DNA of 64,000 nucleotides, from positions 1,986,501-2,050,500 of the forward strand of contig NZ_JAFEJA010000002.1 of the NCBI RefSeq assembly GCF_016919245.1, written 5' to 3'. The notes under the pieces were generated by a model. The model saw only the letters and a program-made list of their open reading frames with translations. It searched no databases and was not told the origin of the DNA. The translations under genes were made by a program, and so were the position numbers. Shown in pieces: positions 1 to 8,640 of this stretch; positions within the stretch are counted from its first letter, which is position 1; every line of letters starts with the position of its first letter. The stretch is from Streptomyces zhihengii (GTDB lineage Bacteria > Actinomycetota > Actinomycetes > Streptomycetales > Streptomycetaceae).

Positions 1-1197
1 GGCACCCTGATGAAGGGCGACCAGAACGACGAGAAGCGGCTCTTCCCCCAGCACTCCTGCTGGAACGGGGCACCGGCGGTCGTCTTCCACAAGGACGACT
101 TGCGCGGCCCCGACACCGGCTCGCCGTTCTCCACCGCCCTCACCGAAGCACTCGCCGACGATCACACCCATGTCGCGGTCGTACTCAACACGGTCGACGA
201 CCGCCTCGGCAAGGAGCAGAAACTCGGCGACGGCGCGTGGCGGGCCAAGGAGATCGGCGGTCTGGAACCGTTGCTGCGGGCTGCCCGTGCGCATGGCATG
301 ACCGTCCTGCTCACCTCCGACCACGGTCATGTAGTCGAGCGGCGCGGCACCAAGCTCGACGCGGCCGGCGGCATGGTCGGTTCGGCCCGCCACCGCACTC
401 CTGGCGGACCCGTGGCCCCGGCCGAGATCGAGCTGTCCGGACCGCGGGTGGTCTGGCCGGAGCCCGGATCGCGGATCGTCGCGCTGCGGGACCACGACAC
501 CCGGTACACCGCGCTCAAGGCGGGCTATCACGGCGGGGTGACCCTCGCCGAGTTCACCATCCCGCTCCTCGCCCTCCTTCCCTTCGGCGCCGAGCCGCCG
601 ATCGGATGGCGGGAGCTGGGCGACCCGACACCCTCCTGGTGGACGGAGGACGCCGAGGACGGTGTCGTCGTCGAGGCCAGCACCAAGAACGAAGCGAGCA
701 CAGGTGGCGTGCCCGATGCCGCCGTGGCGAGCCCGCGCCGCAAGCAGAACAGGAAGGCTGCCCCGCCCGCTCCCGAGGGCGTCATCAGCCTGTTCGGCGA
801 AGAGGAGGTGGCCCCCCCCGTACCGCAGGAACCCGGGAAGTCGGCGGCCGAGCCCGAGCCCGCACCCACCTCCAACCAATTCGAAGACCCTGCTGTTGCC
901 CTGGTCGAGCGGCTCATGGAGACCGAGCTGTACCAGGCACAGCTGGACCTTCTCGCCCGTAAGCCACGCGACAAGACCGTCCTCCCGAAGGCACTGGTCG
1001 CGCTTGTCGAGGCCGGCACCCTGCCGATGACCGCTCTTGCCGAGCGAGCGGGCCAGCCCGCCACCCGTGCACCCGGCTTCGCAGCGACCCTCGCCCAGCT
1101 CCTCAATTACGACGGCGCCCAGATCCTGGAGATCCTCCCTGACAATCGCACCCTTCGCCTGCACCGCGCCCAGCTGATCGAGCAGTTCGGGCTGTGA
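1..1197 (+). CDS. pglZ: BREX-2 phosphatase-fold protein PglZ, 3' part
   Basis: The reading frame is already open at base 1, so this is the C-terminal part of a larger gene. PglZ proteins have an alkaline-phosphatase fold and are core components of BREX/Pgl phage resistance. The piece seen contains a VLNTVDD stretch and a TSDHGHVVERRG segment (around residue 100), which fit the metal-site loops of that superfamily. A Pro/Glu-rich linker (about residues 215-290) and a helical C-terminal domain follow. The assignment rests mostly on the downstream brxD and brxHI, an order typical of type 2 BREX. The catalytic N-terminus and pglW/X/Y would lie upstream of the window. Confidence 0.8.
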   Translation, partial: GTLMKGDQNDEKRLFPQHSCWNGAPAVVFHKDDLRGPDTGSPFSTALTEALADDHTHVAVVLNTVDDRLGKEQKLGDGAWRAKEIGGLEPLLRAARAHGMTVLLTSDHGHVVERRGTKLDAAGGMVGSARHRTPGGPVAPAEIELSGPRVVWPEPGSRIVALRDHDTRYTALKAGYHGGVTLAEFTIPLLALLPFGAEPPIGWRELGDPTPSWWTEDAEDGVVVEASTKNEASTGGVPDAAVASPRRKQNRKAAPPAPEGVISLFGEEEVAPPVPQEPGKSAAEPEPAPTSNQFEDPAVALVERLMETELYQAQLDLLARKPRDKTVLPKALVALVEAGTLPMTALAERAGQPATRAPGFAATLAQLLNYDGAQILEILPDNRTLRLHRAQLIEQFGL

Positions 1198-1318
1198 ACC
1201 GGCGCGGTGCCCCTGCATCCGGTGGGCCGGTCTCCCGGCCCGCCCGGTCCGCGTGCTGGATGCCAGGCTTTGGCGTCGGAATCCGGCCAGGTGGGCGGCC
1301 GGATGGGAGACTGTTCGG

Positions 1319-2671
1319 GTGAACGCGTTTGGATCTTCAGCATCAGGGGCCGCCACCCCGATCGGCGTCGTGCGACGGCGCGCCGTGGTGGATGCGCTGC
1401 GGCGCGGCGCTGTCCCCGAAAGCGGCCTCGACCTGCTCGCGACCGGCCTGGGCCGCTTCGAAGGGGCAATCGACGAGGAACTGGACGCCGTCGCCGGCGG
1501 CGGCTCGGTGTTCAAGGCCGTGCGTGGCGAGTACGGATCCGGCAAGACCTTCTTCACCCGCTGGCTCGGCGAACGCGCCAAACGACGCACCTTCGCCGTG
1601 GCCGAAGTACAGGTGTCGGAGACCGAGACCCCCCTACACAAGCTGGAGACCGTCTACCGGCGGCTCACCGAACGCCTGACCACCGTGAGCTTCCCGCCGA
1701 GCGCCCTGCGGCCGGTCGTCGACGCGTGGTTCTACGCGCTGGAGGAGGACGCACTCGCCGACGGCGCGAGCGAGAACGAGCTGCCGCAGGCCGTGGACCG
1801 GCTTCTCACTGCCCGCCTTGCCGAGGTCTCCCGGCATGCCCCTGCCTTCGCCACCGCCCTACGTGGATACAAGCAGTCCCTGGACGCCGGAGACGAGGCC
1901 ACCGCCGCCGCGGTCATGGCCTGGCTCGGTGGCCAGCCGCACGTCGCCGCAGCCGCCCGGCGCAGCGCAGGCGTCCGCGGCGACCTGGACCACTTCGGTG
2001 CCTTCGGCTTCTTGCAGGGCCTGCTCACCGTGCTCCGGGACGCCGGGCACGCCGGACTCGTTCTCGTGCTGGACGAGGTGGAAACCCTCCAGCGGGTTCG
2101 TTCCGACGCACGCGACAAGGCACTCAACGCACTGCGGCAGCTCATCGACGAAGTCCACTCCGGCCGCTTCCCTGGCCTCTACCTCGTCATCACGGGAACG
2201 CCCGCCTTCTACGACGGACAACAGGGCGTACAGCGACTCGCACCACTCGCCCAGCGACTAGCCACCGACTTCACCACCGACCCCCGCTTCGACAACCCAC
2301 GGGCCGTCCAGATTCGACTGCCCGGATTCACCGAGCAGTCACTGACCGGCCTGGGCGCCACCATCCGCGACCTGTACGCGGACGGCTCCCAGTCCCCGGA
2401 CCGGATCAAGCAGGTCGCCGACGACGCGTACCTCACCGACCTGGCACGGGCCGTGGGAGGTGCTCTTGGCGGAAGGGTCGGAGTAGCACCCCGGCTGTAC
2501 CTGAAGAAACTGGTCGGGGACGTGTTGGACCGGATCGACCAGTTCCCCGACTTCGACCCGCGCACGCACTACAAGCTCACGGTCTCCAGCGGCGACCTCA
2601 CCGCCACCGAACGGAACTTCGCCGCGCCCACGCCAGCCGCCTCCGCGGACGATCTCGACCTCGAGCTCTGA
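1319..2671 (+). CDS. brxD: BREX system ATP-binding protein BrxD
   Basis: This is a predicted P-loop ATPase of 450 residues. Walker A is GEYGSGKT near residue 70, and a Walker B-like strand VLVLDEVETL lies near residue 247. The N-terminal RRxVVDALRRG...GLDLLATGL segment matches my memory of BrxD proteins. I chose the GTG at 1319, about 10 bases after a GGGAG, over the ATG at 1253 because family similarity appears to begin just after it. The gene sits 121 bases after pglZ and 53 bases before brxHI, all on one strand, so the three are probably one transcript. BrxD is a defining accessory gene of BREX type 2; its exact role is not established from sequence. Confidence 0.82.
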   Translation: MNAFGSSASGAATPIGVVRRRAVVDALRRGAVPESGLDLLATGLGRFEGAIDEELDAVAGGGSVFKAVRGEYGSGKTFFTRWLGERAKRRTFAVAEVQVSETETPLHKLETVYRRLTERLTTVSFPPSALRPVVDAWFYALEEDALADGASENELPQAVDRLLTARLAEVSRHAPAFATALRGYKQSLDAGDEATAAAVMAWLGGQPHVAAAARRSAGVRGDLDHFGAFGFLQGLLTVLRDAGHAGLVLVLDEVETLQRVRSDARDKALNALRQLIDEVHSGRFPGLYLVITGTPAFYDGQQGVQRLAPLAQRLATDFTTDPRFDNPRAVQIRLPGFTEQSLTGLGATIRDLYADGSQSPDRIKQVADDAYLTDLARAVGGALGGRVGVAPRLYLKKLVGDVLDRIDQFPDFDPRTHYKLTVSSGDLTATERNFAAPTPAASADDLDLEL

Positions 2672-2724
2672 AGAGCCATTCCTCGAAGCCCCGACCTCTG
2701 ACGACCAGCGCAGGAGCCATAGAC

Positions 2725-4884
2725 GTGCAGGATCAGCCGCGCGCCACCGACCCGGTGGAACGCCTCGACCCGGTAGTCCTGCACCACATCGTCAACACAC
2801 TCGGGTGGCCGGATCTGCGCACCCTGCAGAAGGAGGCCGTACACCCGCTGATGGACGGCGAGGACGCGATCCTGCTCGCGCCGACCGCCGGAGGGAAGAC
2901 GGAGGCAGCCACCTTCCCGATGCTGTCCGCAATGCGGGAGAAGCACTGGACCGGCACCTCCGTCCTCTACCTTGCACCGCTCAAGGCACTCCTGAACAAC
3001 CTGGTGCACCGGGTCGACAGCTACGCCCAGTGGCTGGGCCGCCGAGCCGCGCTCTGGCATGGCGACACCCCGGAGTCCGTGCGCCGCCGCATCCGCACAG
3101 AGTCACCCGACTTCCTGCTGACGACGCCCGAGTCCCTCGAAGCGATGCTCATCAGCATCAAGACCGACCACACGCACATGCTGGGCCGCGTACGCGCCGT
3201 CGTCGTCGACGAGGTGCACGCCTTCGCGGGGGACGACCGCGGCTGGCACCTGCTCGCCGTACTCGAACGCCTGGAGCGACTGACCGGCCAACGGATCCAA
3301 CGCATCGGCCTCTCCGCCACCGTCGGCAACCCCGACACCCTGCTCACCTGGCTCCAGGGCGCCAGCCCCGCTAACCGCCCCGGCCGAGTCGTCGCCCCCG
3401 GAGTGACCCTGCCCGCCAGCGGGACCGCATCGGCCGGCGCCGAAAATCTCCCGCGCCCCGCTGGAGAGGTGGAACTCGACTACGTCGGATCTCTCGCCAA
3501 CGCTGCCAAAGTGATCTCCGCCCTGCACAAGGGCGAAAAACGGCTCGTCTTCTGTGACTCGCGCAAGCAGGTGGAAGAGCTCGGCGCGGCACTACGGGCG
3601 CGCGACGTCACCGTGTTCCTCTCCCATGCCTCCCTCTCCGCTGACGAACGTGCTCGCTCCGAGCAGGCATTCGCCGAAGCACGCGACTGTGTCATCGTCT
3701 CCACCTCAACCCTCGAACTCGGCATCGACGTGGGCGACCTCGACCGCGTCATCCAGATCGACTCACCCAGCACGGTGGCCTCTTTCCTGCAACGCATCGG
3801 CCGTACCGGACGCCGTGCCGGCACCGCCCGTAACTGCCTATTCCTCGCCACCCGGCCCGACGCCCTCCTCCAAGCCGCTGGCCTCCTCACCCTGTGGACC
3901 CGAGGTTGGGTTGAACCCGTCACCCCGCCCCCCTCGCCGCGCCATCTCGTCGCGCAACAACTCCTCGCTGTCACCCTGCAGGAACACCGCCTCGGCGACC
4001 GCCTATGGCCCGAACAATGGAACGGTTTGGCTCCCTTCGACCGCTCCGCTGGCCCTCTCTTGTCCCACCTCGTCGAAAACGGCTTCCTCGACAGCGACGG
4101 CGGCATGCTGTTCATTGGCACCGAAGCCGAGAAACACTTCGGCCGACGCCACTTCATGGAGCTGACCGCTTCCTTCACGGCACCGCCTGAGTTCACCGTG
4201 CTTGCCGGACGCAAGGAGATCGGGACCACCGACCCCACCGTCCTCACCGAGGAACGCCCAGGCCCGCGACGCCTGCTCCTGGCCGGCCGCAGCTGGCAGG
4301 TCACCTTTATTGACTGGGCTCGACGTCGCGCCTTCGTCGAACCCGTCGAAAACGGGGGCATCGCCAAATGGCAGGGAAGCGAAGCCCGCGGTCTCTCCTA
4401 CGCCCTCACCCGCGCCATGCGCGACGTCCTCCTCGGCACCGACCCAGACGTACGCCTCACGCGCCGCGCCACCACTACCCTCGCCGAACTCCGCATGGAC
4501 CGCGCACCCCACGAAGTGCACCCTGCAGGTACCCTCCTCGTCCGCGACGCAGACGCCACCCGCTGGTGGACTTGGGCCGGCTACCGCGCCAACGCCACTC
4601 TCACAGCTTCCCTCGGAAACCTTGCTGATCCCGTTCAGCGCCCCACAGACACCCACGTCCGCCTGCGCCAGGACCTCAGTTCGAAGGACTGGAAGGTCGC
4701 CCGCTCCGAATTGGCCGAGTCCCTCACCCTGCCCACCGTTGATCCGCGTGCCGTCCGCGGCCTCAAATTCTCCGCTGCACTTCCCCCCCGACTCGCCTCC
4801 GCCACGCTCGCTGAACGTCTAGTGGACTTCGACGGCGCGCTTGGCACCGCCCGTGAGCCTGTACGAGTGGAATGGGGCAGCTGA
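2725..4884 (+). CDS. brxHI: BREX-2 helicase BrxHI (DEVH, Lhr-like)
   Basis: This is a superfamily 2 helicase of 719 residues. Motif I is APTAGGKT (about residues 52-59), motif II is DEVH (about 162), and motif III is SAT in IGLSATVG. The C-terminal RecA domain has STSTLELGIDVGDLD and the motif VI string QRIGRTGRRAG. The arrangement resembles Lhr-type helicases, the group to which BrxHI belongs. The GTG at 2725 lies nine bases after AGGAG. The open frame continues far upstream through brxD, but that part is an artefact of high GC. This is the last gene of the BREX segment; the next sequence is an opposite-strand Nudix remnant. Confidence 0.85.
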   Translation: MQDQPRATDPVERLDPVVLHHIVNTLGWPDLRTLQKEAVHPLMDGEDAILLAPTAGGKTEAATFPMLSAMREKHWTGTSVLYLAPLKALLNNLVHRVDSYAQWLGRRAALWHGDTPESVRRRIRTESPDFLLTTPESLEAMLISIKTDHTHMLGRVRAVVVDEVHAFAGDDRGWHLLAVLERLERLTGQRIQRIGLSATVGNPDTLLTWLQGASPANRPGRVVAPGVTLPASGTASAGAENLPRPAGEVELDYVGSLANAAKVISALHKGEKRLVFCDSRKQVEELGAALRARDVTVFLSHASLSADERARSEQAFAEARDCVIVSTSTLELGIDVGDLDRVIQIDSPSTVASFLQRIGRTGRRAGTARNCLFLATRPDALLQAAGLLTLWTRGWVEPVTPPPSPRHLVAQQLLAVTLQEHRLGDRLWPEQWNGLAPFDRSAGPLLSHLVENGFLDSDGGMLFIGTEAEKHFGRRHFMELTASFTAPPEFTVLAGRKEIGTTDPTVLTEERPGPRRLLLAGRSWQVTFIDWARRRAFVEPVENGGIAKWQGSEARGLSYALTRAMRDVLLGTDPDVRLTRRATTTLAELRMDRAPHEVHPAGTLLVRDADATRWWTWAGYRANATLTASLGNLADPVQRPTDTHVRLRQDLSSKDWKVARSELAESLTLPTVDPRAVRGLKFSAALPPRLASATLAERLVDFDGALGTAREPVRVEWGS

Positions 4885-5165
4885 ACACCCCGGCGTTCGT
4901 CCCCGTACGTGCGGCCAGGTCCATCGACGCCAGGCGCGCGGCGAAGATGTGCTGGACGGCAATGCCGTCATCCAACTGGTCGGTGATCAGGTGGACGAAC
5001 TCGGCGCCCTCCAGCTCGCCGCCCAGCTCCTCGAACACCTACTGGTGCAGGGCCGCCTTGATGGTTGCGTCGTCCTGCTCCACCCCGCCGCCGACCGACA
5101 CCCAGTACGGCTCTCTGTCCGGCTTGGTGTCGCATCCGAAGCCCTGATCGCCACCCGCCCATGAG
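4885..5165 (-). pseudogene. Nudix hydrolase remnant with in-frame stop
   Basis: The minus strand reads through a recognisable Nudix core (PYWVSVGGGVEQDDATIKAA, then VFEELGGE) and a following strand with HIFAARLASMDL. An amber codon (minus-strand TAG at 5036-5038) falls exactly where the catalytic Glu of the Nudix box (RExxEExG) should be. The preceding Arg has become Gln and the first conserved Glu of the box is Ala. Three damaged catalytic positions make decay likelier than a single sequencing error. No credible start or stop was found, and the 3' end runs into the convergent brxHI. An intact Nudix gene follows on the other strand at 5249. Confidence 0.7.
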
Positions 5166-5248
5166 TCGATGGTGCTGGCGGCCGAATTCCGTCGCCGGCT
5201 ACAGAGGCGCCCTGTAGCGTGACCGGCCTTGACGATCGGAGGAGAACC

Positions 5249-5722
5249 ATGCCTGAGAAGGCCGCGGAATCCGGCCGTACGTATGCTGCTCACTACGCTG
5301 ACGTTCACCTGATCGTCCGCCAGGGCGACGAGATCCTGATGGGGCGACGCCGCAGCCAGCCTGTGTTCCCTGGCATGTACCAGGTGCCGGCCGGGCTGGT
5401 GGAGGACCGCGAGCCCGCCACGCTGGCAGCCGTCCGTGAGTTCACCGAGGAGACCGGCGCCACCGCCGACCCCTCCGACGTGCGATTCGTTCACCTGATG
5501 CACCACGTCTCCACGCACGCTGGGTCACGGCGGATCGCCTTCTTCTTCGAGGTCGAGCGCTGGCAAGGCCAGATCGGGAACCCCGAGCCAGACAAGTGCG
5601 AGGGCTGGCAGTGGCACAAGCCCAGCAGTCTTCCCGTGCCTCTGCCTCCGTACCTCGCGGTCGCCGTGCAGTACATCGCCGACAGCGTCACGTATAGCGA
5701 ATACGCTTGGCCCTCCGCATGA
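5249..5722 (+). CDS. Nudix hydrolase
   Basis: The 157-residue protein carries a full Nudix box (GLVEDREPATLAAVREFTEETG, written here only to name its key residues: G, E, REFTEETG at roughly residues 48-70). Such enzymes cleave nucleoside diphosphates linked to another group; the substrate cannot be read from sequence. The ATG at 5249 is preceded by GGAGGAG seven bases upstream, so I prefer it to the earlier in-frame start at 5219. The C-terminal part has a strand rich in aromatic residues (CEGWQWHKPSSLPVPLPPYL) typical of small actinobacterial Nudix proteins. It overlaps nothing and lies between decayed genes, and is itself intact. Confidence 0.8.
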   Translation: MPEKAAESGRTYAAHYADVHLIVRQGDEILMGRRRSQPVFPGMYQVPAGLVEDREPATLAAVREFTEETGATADPSDVRFVHLMHHVSTHAGSRRIAFFFEVERWQGQIGNPEPDKCEGWQWHKPSSLPVPLPPYLAVAVQYIADSVTYSEYAWPSA

Positions 5723-5805
5723 GTGCTGGCGACACGTGGATGCGGCCGTGCCCAGGACCGGACACCACCCGCACACTGCTTGCACTTGCGCGAAAGGAAG
5801 AACGC

Positions 5806-6268
5806 ATGCCGGTCCCGGAGTTAGCCCGTCGCGTCGTGGTCGCCGATGCGCCCGAGCTGGTCAGGCTGAGATGGATCATGTTCGGGTCGCCTGGTACAGA
5901 GCCCCCTCCGCGAAGGGCGGCGGACTGCGCAACGGCATTCGTCCAACGCCTCGACGACCCGCTGTTCGCCATCTTCGTCGTTAACACGGGGAGCGTCGGC
6001 CTGACCGCCTGGGCCGCTGGAACCTGCACTCCTCGACTCCCCAGCCCGGGGAACAGCGCCCCCTATGCCGGGCACATCGGGTCGGTGGCCACCGACCCGG
6101 CGCACCGCCGCCATGGGCACGGCCGCGCGTGATCGGCTAGCCGGGCAGGGCTGCACAGTCATCGATCTGTACGCCTCGGCGGACGGCCGCCGCCTGTACG
6201 ACACGATGGGCTTCGTTGTCGGGGCCCGATGTCGCGATGATCTGGCGCGCACCGGGCGCGAGCCGTGA
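5806..6268 (+). pseudogene. GNAT acetyltransferase, broken by a deletion
   Basis: The ATG at 5806 follows a GAAAGGAAG ribosome site and opens a GNAT-like frame (RRVVVADAPELVRLR ... AGHIGSVATDPAHRRHGHGRA) that stops at 6132. The C-terminal half (RLAGQGCTVIDLYASADGRR, then LYDTMGF) continues in another frame to 6268. About seven or eight residues expected between the acetyl-CoA-binding RRHGHGRA loop and the next helix are absent. The defect is therefore a deletion of about two dozen bases, not a one-base miscall. The intact relative would be a 155-165-residue N-acetyltransferase. The next broken gene starts immediately at 6269, so the two may once have been cotranscribed. Confidence 0.7.
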
Positions 6269-6878
6269 ATGGTGACCGGCCAGGGCCCCGGGCAGAGCTG
6301 GCAGCCCGCACCGCTGACTGAGGTTGCCGCTCTGTTCTCGAAAATGGCTGCGCCGTGGTGGATCGCGGGCGGTCATGCCATCGAGCTTGCCACAGGCCAG
6401 TCGTTCCGTGAGCACCACGACATCGACGTCCTCGTGCTGCGCCGAGACCAGCTCGCCGTTCAGGAGGTCCTCGCCGCGTGGCAGTGGTGGGCTGCCGACC
6501 CGCCTGGGAACCTGCGGCGGGGCGGCCCGGCGAGCTGCTGCCGGTTGGCGTGCATGACGTCTGGTGCCGTCCCAGCGCGTCGGCGCCGTGGCGGATTCAA
6601 GTGATGCTCGACGAGGCCGAGGGCGACGAGTGGGTGTCGAGGCGGGACCGCCATGTGCGGCGCGACCTCACGGACCTGGGTGCAGTCTCCGCGGCCGGCA
6701 TCCCTTACTACGGCCGGAGATTCAGCTCTACTACAAGGCGAAGCAGCCGCGGCCCAGGGACGCGGTCGACTTCGTCGCGGTGCTGCCGATCCTCGACACC
6801 GGGCAGCGGGCATGGCTCGAGCAGTCGATCGGCAGCACGTGCGGGCCGCACCCATGGATCGAGCAGCTCGGCGAGTAG
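6269..6878 (+). pseudogene. nucleotidyltransferase-like gene, at least two frameshifts
   Basis: Three successive frames add up to one protein related to small nucleotidyltransferases of the aminoglycoside-adenylyltransferase type. The first part reads APWWIAGGHAIELATGQ and HHDIDVLVLRRDQ, with the paired acidic residues of the active site. The second reads VHDVWCRPSASAPWRIQVML. The third reads EIQLYYKAKQPRPRDAVDF and ends at 6878. Frame changes fall near 6510-6530 and near 6710. It directly follows the broken GNAT. Sequencing error is possible, but the neighbours are also damaged, so I read this as decay. Confidence 0.65.
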
Positions 6879-7233
6879 CGGCGGAGCCGGACAGTCAGGG
6901 TGCCTTGACGGGGACGCGGAGCACTGAGTGAATGGCGGCGAGGCCCCCGGTTGGGGGTGTTACCTAGTCAGAAAATCCTCCCACGTACGCCTGTACCCAT
7001 CGGGGTTTCGGCGTGGGTAGCGTGCGCAGGGCGGTTGCCGTGAAGGGCATAGCGGTGGTGTAGGCCGCTGCGGGCACGGGTGTCCCCCGCCAGGCCGGCG
7101 ATCTGGGGGAGTCCAAGCGGTCATTGCTCCGGGTCGGGAGTACTGGTGCGTTGGTGATCTCCCTCGATGACCTCGTTGTCGCGCGACGCGCCATGGGGCG
7201 ATCGCGATGTCTGGTTATGACTGCGCTTACCTA
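6879..7233 (+). other. gap with possible gene remnant
   Basis: There is no intact gene in these 355 bases. A plus-strand stretch near 7130-7216 reads VISLDDLVVARRAMGRS, similar to the end of DUF-type nucleotidyltransferases (a DDLI..K.AAGR pattern). It may be another fragment of that kind. I saw no clear promoter or terminator. Confidence 0.3.
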
Positions 7234-8640
7234 CTATCCGGGCCCTGCGCGACCTCCGCAGCAGACTTCCCGGTCTCCGTCACTATCCCTTCTCGGCGGA
7301 ACTACGTCTCGTACGGGCTTCTCTTCCTCATCGTGACGCTCAGCTTCTGCGCTGGTCGTAACTCCATGCCCAGGGGGAATGCGATCAGCCGGAATCTTCC
7401 AATCCGCTAGCAGGGCGTCAGCGACGGCCTCTTCGTAGACGGCGCGGTTTTCCCGTTCCATGGCCTCGGCGAGCTCCGGGTCCCAGAAGGTGGCCTGGGC
7501 TTTGCCGCTCAGCTGGACGTGATCGCTGTCGGTACGCACCGCGCTGAGGTAGTCCTCAGCGCTCATTCGCCAGGGTTCGGCCTGGTAGCGGGTTCGGAGC
7601 TGGTTCGTCATGTCGATGCCGGGCCAGTCGAAGTCCCCGTGGTAGAGCAAGGTGCCACCGGCTTCGACGACCAACCGCGCCAGCCGGTGAAAGGCGGTCG
7701 AGGGGCGCCCCTCGGTGCAGATCAGCGGCGGACTGCTGGCACCGAGCTCACCGGCGGCACGACGGAGCACGGCCGGGTTCTCGCAGACGTACACCGTATG
7801 CAGATTCACGGCGATTGGCAGGGTGATGAGCTGGTGGAGGGTGATGTGGAATGGAGTGCCGTAGCGGGCGGCGTCGGTGAGCCACTGGCCCAGCCCCTGG
7901 CCGGTCGCGGGGAGGTTGAGGACGAGGACACGGCTGGCCAGATCATCGACGATGACGTCGAAGGCGTCCCACAACTCGCGCCGAGGCTCGGCCCCTGATC
8001 CGAGTGAGACTCCGCGTGCCATGGCCAAGGCCCGCAGGACCAGTGTCGGCAGAGAGCCGCGGCCGGGATTGAGGGCCTTGGTGTCTCCTGTGGTGGCGTC
8101 GGCCAAGGCGGGCAGCATGATCGGTAGAGCGTTGCTTGGCCGGCTGTAGAGGTGTTCCAGGACGCGGGCGGCCTGGCTGAAGAGGTGAGGGTCCTTCCTA
8201 TTGATCAGCGCGGTGATCGTGCCGTCGGATGCGAGGCTGGCCAGCCACTGCCGGTACCAGGCATGCTCGGCATGAAGCGGGCTGGCCTCGCCCTCAGCAA
8301 GGATCCTCCGCCGGGCTTGATCGAGCACTGTCCGCTCATCGGCGCGAAAGCGCAGCTCGGGGCCGATCCGTTCCAGGACGTCGCGGAGCGACATGCCCGT
8401 GACGTTGCGGACGCTCTCCTCGAATGTTCCGAGGGGGATGGTGATGCGGCGGACATCGGCCGACCTGTACGCACCGGTGATGCCGATGACAGCGGTGCGT
8501 TCGGCCGAGGTCGGGTTGGCCAGGCCGATGGAGCCCTTGACCTCGCCGCCGTTGCGCTCGAGCGAGCGCCGGGCAGCAGCCAGGAGCCGACGGAACTCGG
8601 GGGCCCGGTAGCGCTCGTATGCCTCTGTCGATCCGGTCAT
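7234..8640 (-). CDS. jetD: Wadjet JetD, TOPRIM-like nuclease subunit
   Basis: The protein (468 residues) corresponds to the TIGR02679 family (DUF3323/DUF2399). It has a VCENPAVLRRAAGELG block and, near residue 350, YHGDFDWPGIDM, the acidic TOPRIM-like motif characteristic of JetD. In characterised Wadjet systems JetD is the nuclease that cuts closed circular DNA after the JetABC motor has extruded it. Its ATG overlaps the jetC stop by four bases (8637-8640), implying translational coupling. The last 60 or so residues (after GHGV) are Arg/Glu-rich, low in complexity and not recognisable. They may be a frame extension past an ancestral stop. Confidence 0.85.
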   Translation of the reverse strand: MTGSTEAYERYRAPEFRRLLAAARRSLERNGGEVKGSIGLANPTSAERTAVIGITGAYRSADVRRITIPLGTFEESVRNVTGMSLRDVLERIGPELRFRADERTVLDQARRRILAEGEASPLHAEHAWYRQWLASLASDGTITALINRKDPHLFSQAARVLEHLYSRPSNALPIMLPALADATTGDTKALNPGRGSLPTLVLRALAMARGVSLGSGAEPRRELWDAFDVIVDDLASRVLVLNLPATGQGLGQWLTDAARYGTPFHITLHQLITLPIAVNLHTVYVCENPAVLRRAAGELGASSPPLICTEGRPSTAFHRLARLVVEAGGTLLYHGDFDWPGIDMTNQLRTRYQAEPWRMSAEDYLSAVRTDSDHVQLSGKAQATFWDPELAEAMERENRAVYEEAVADALLADWKIPADRIPPGHGVTTSAEAERHDEEEKPVRDVVPPRRDSDGDREVCCGGRAGPG

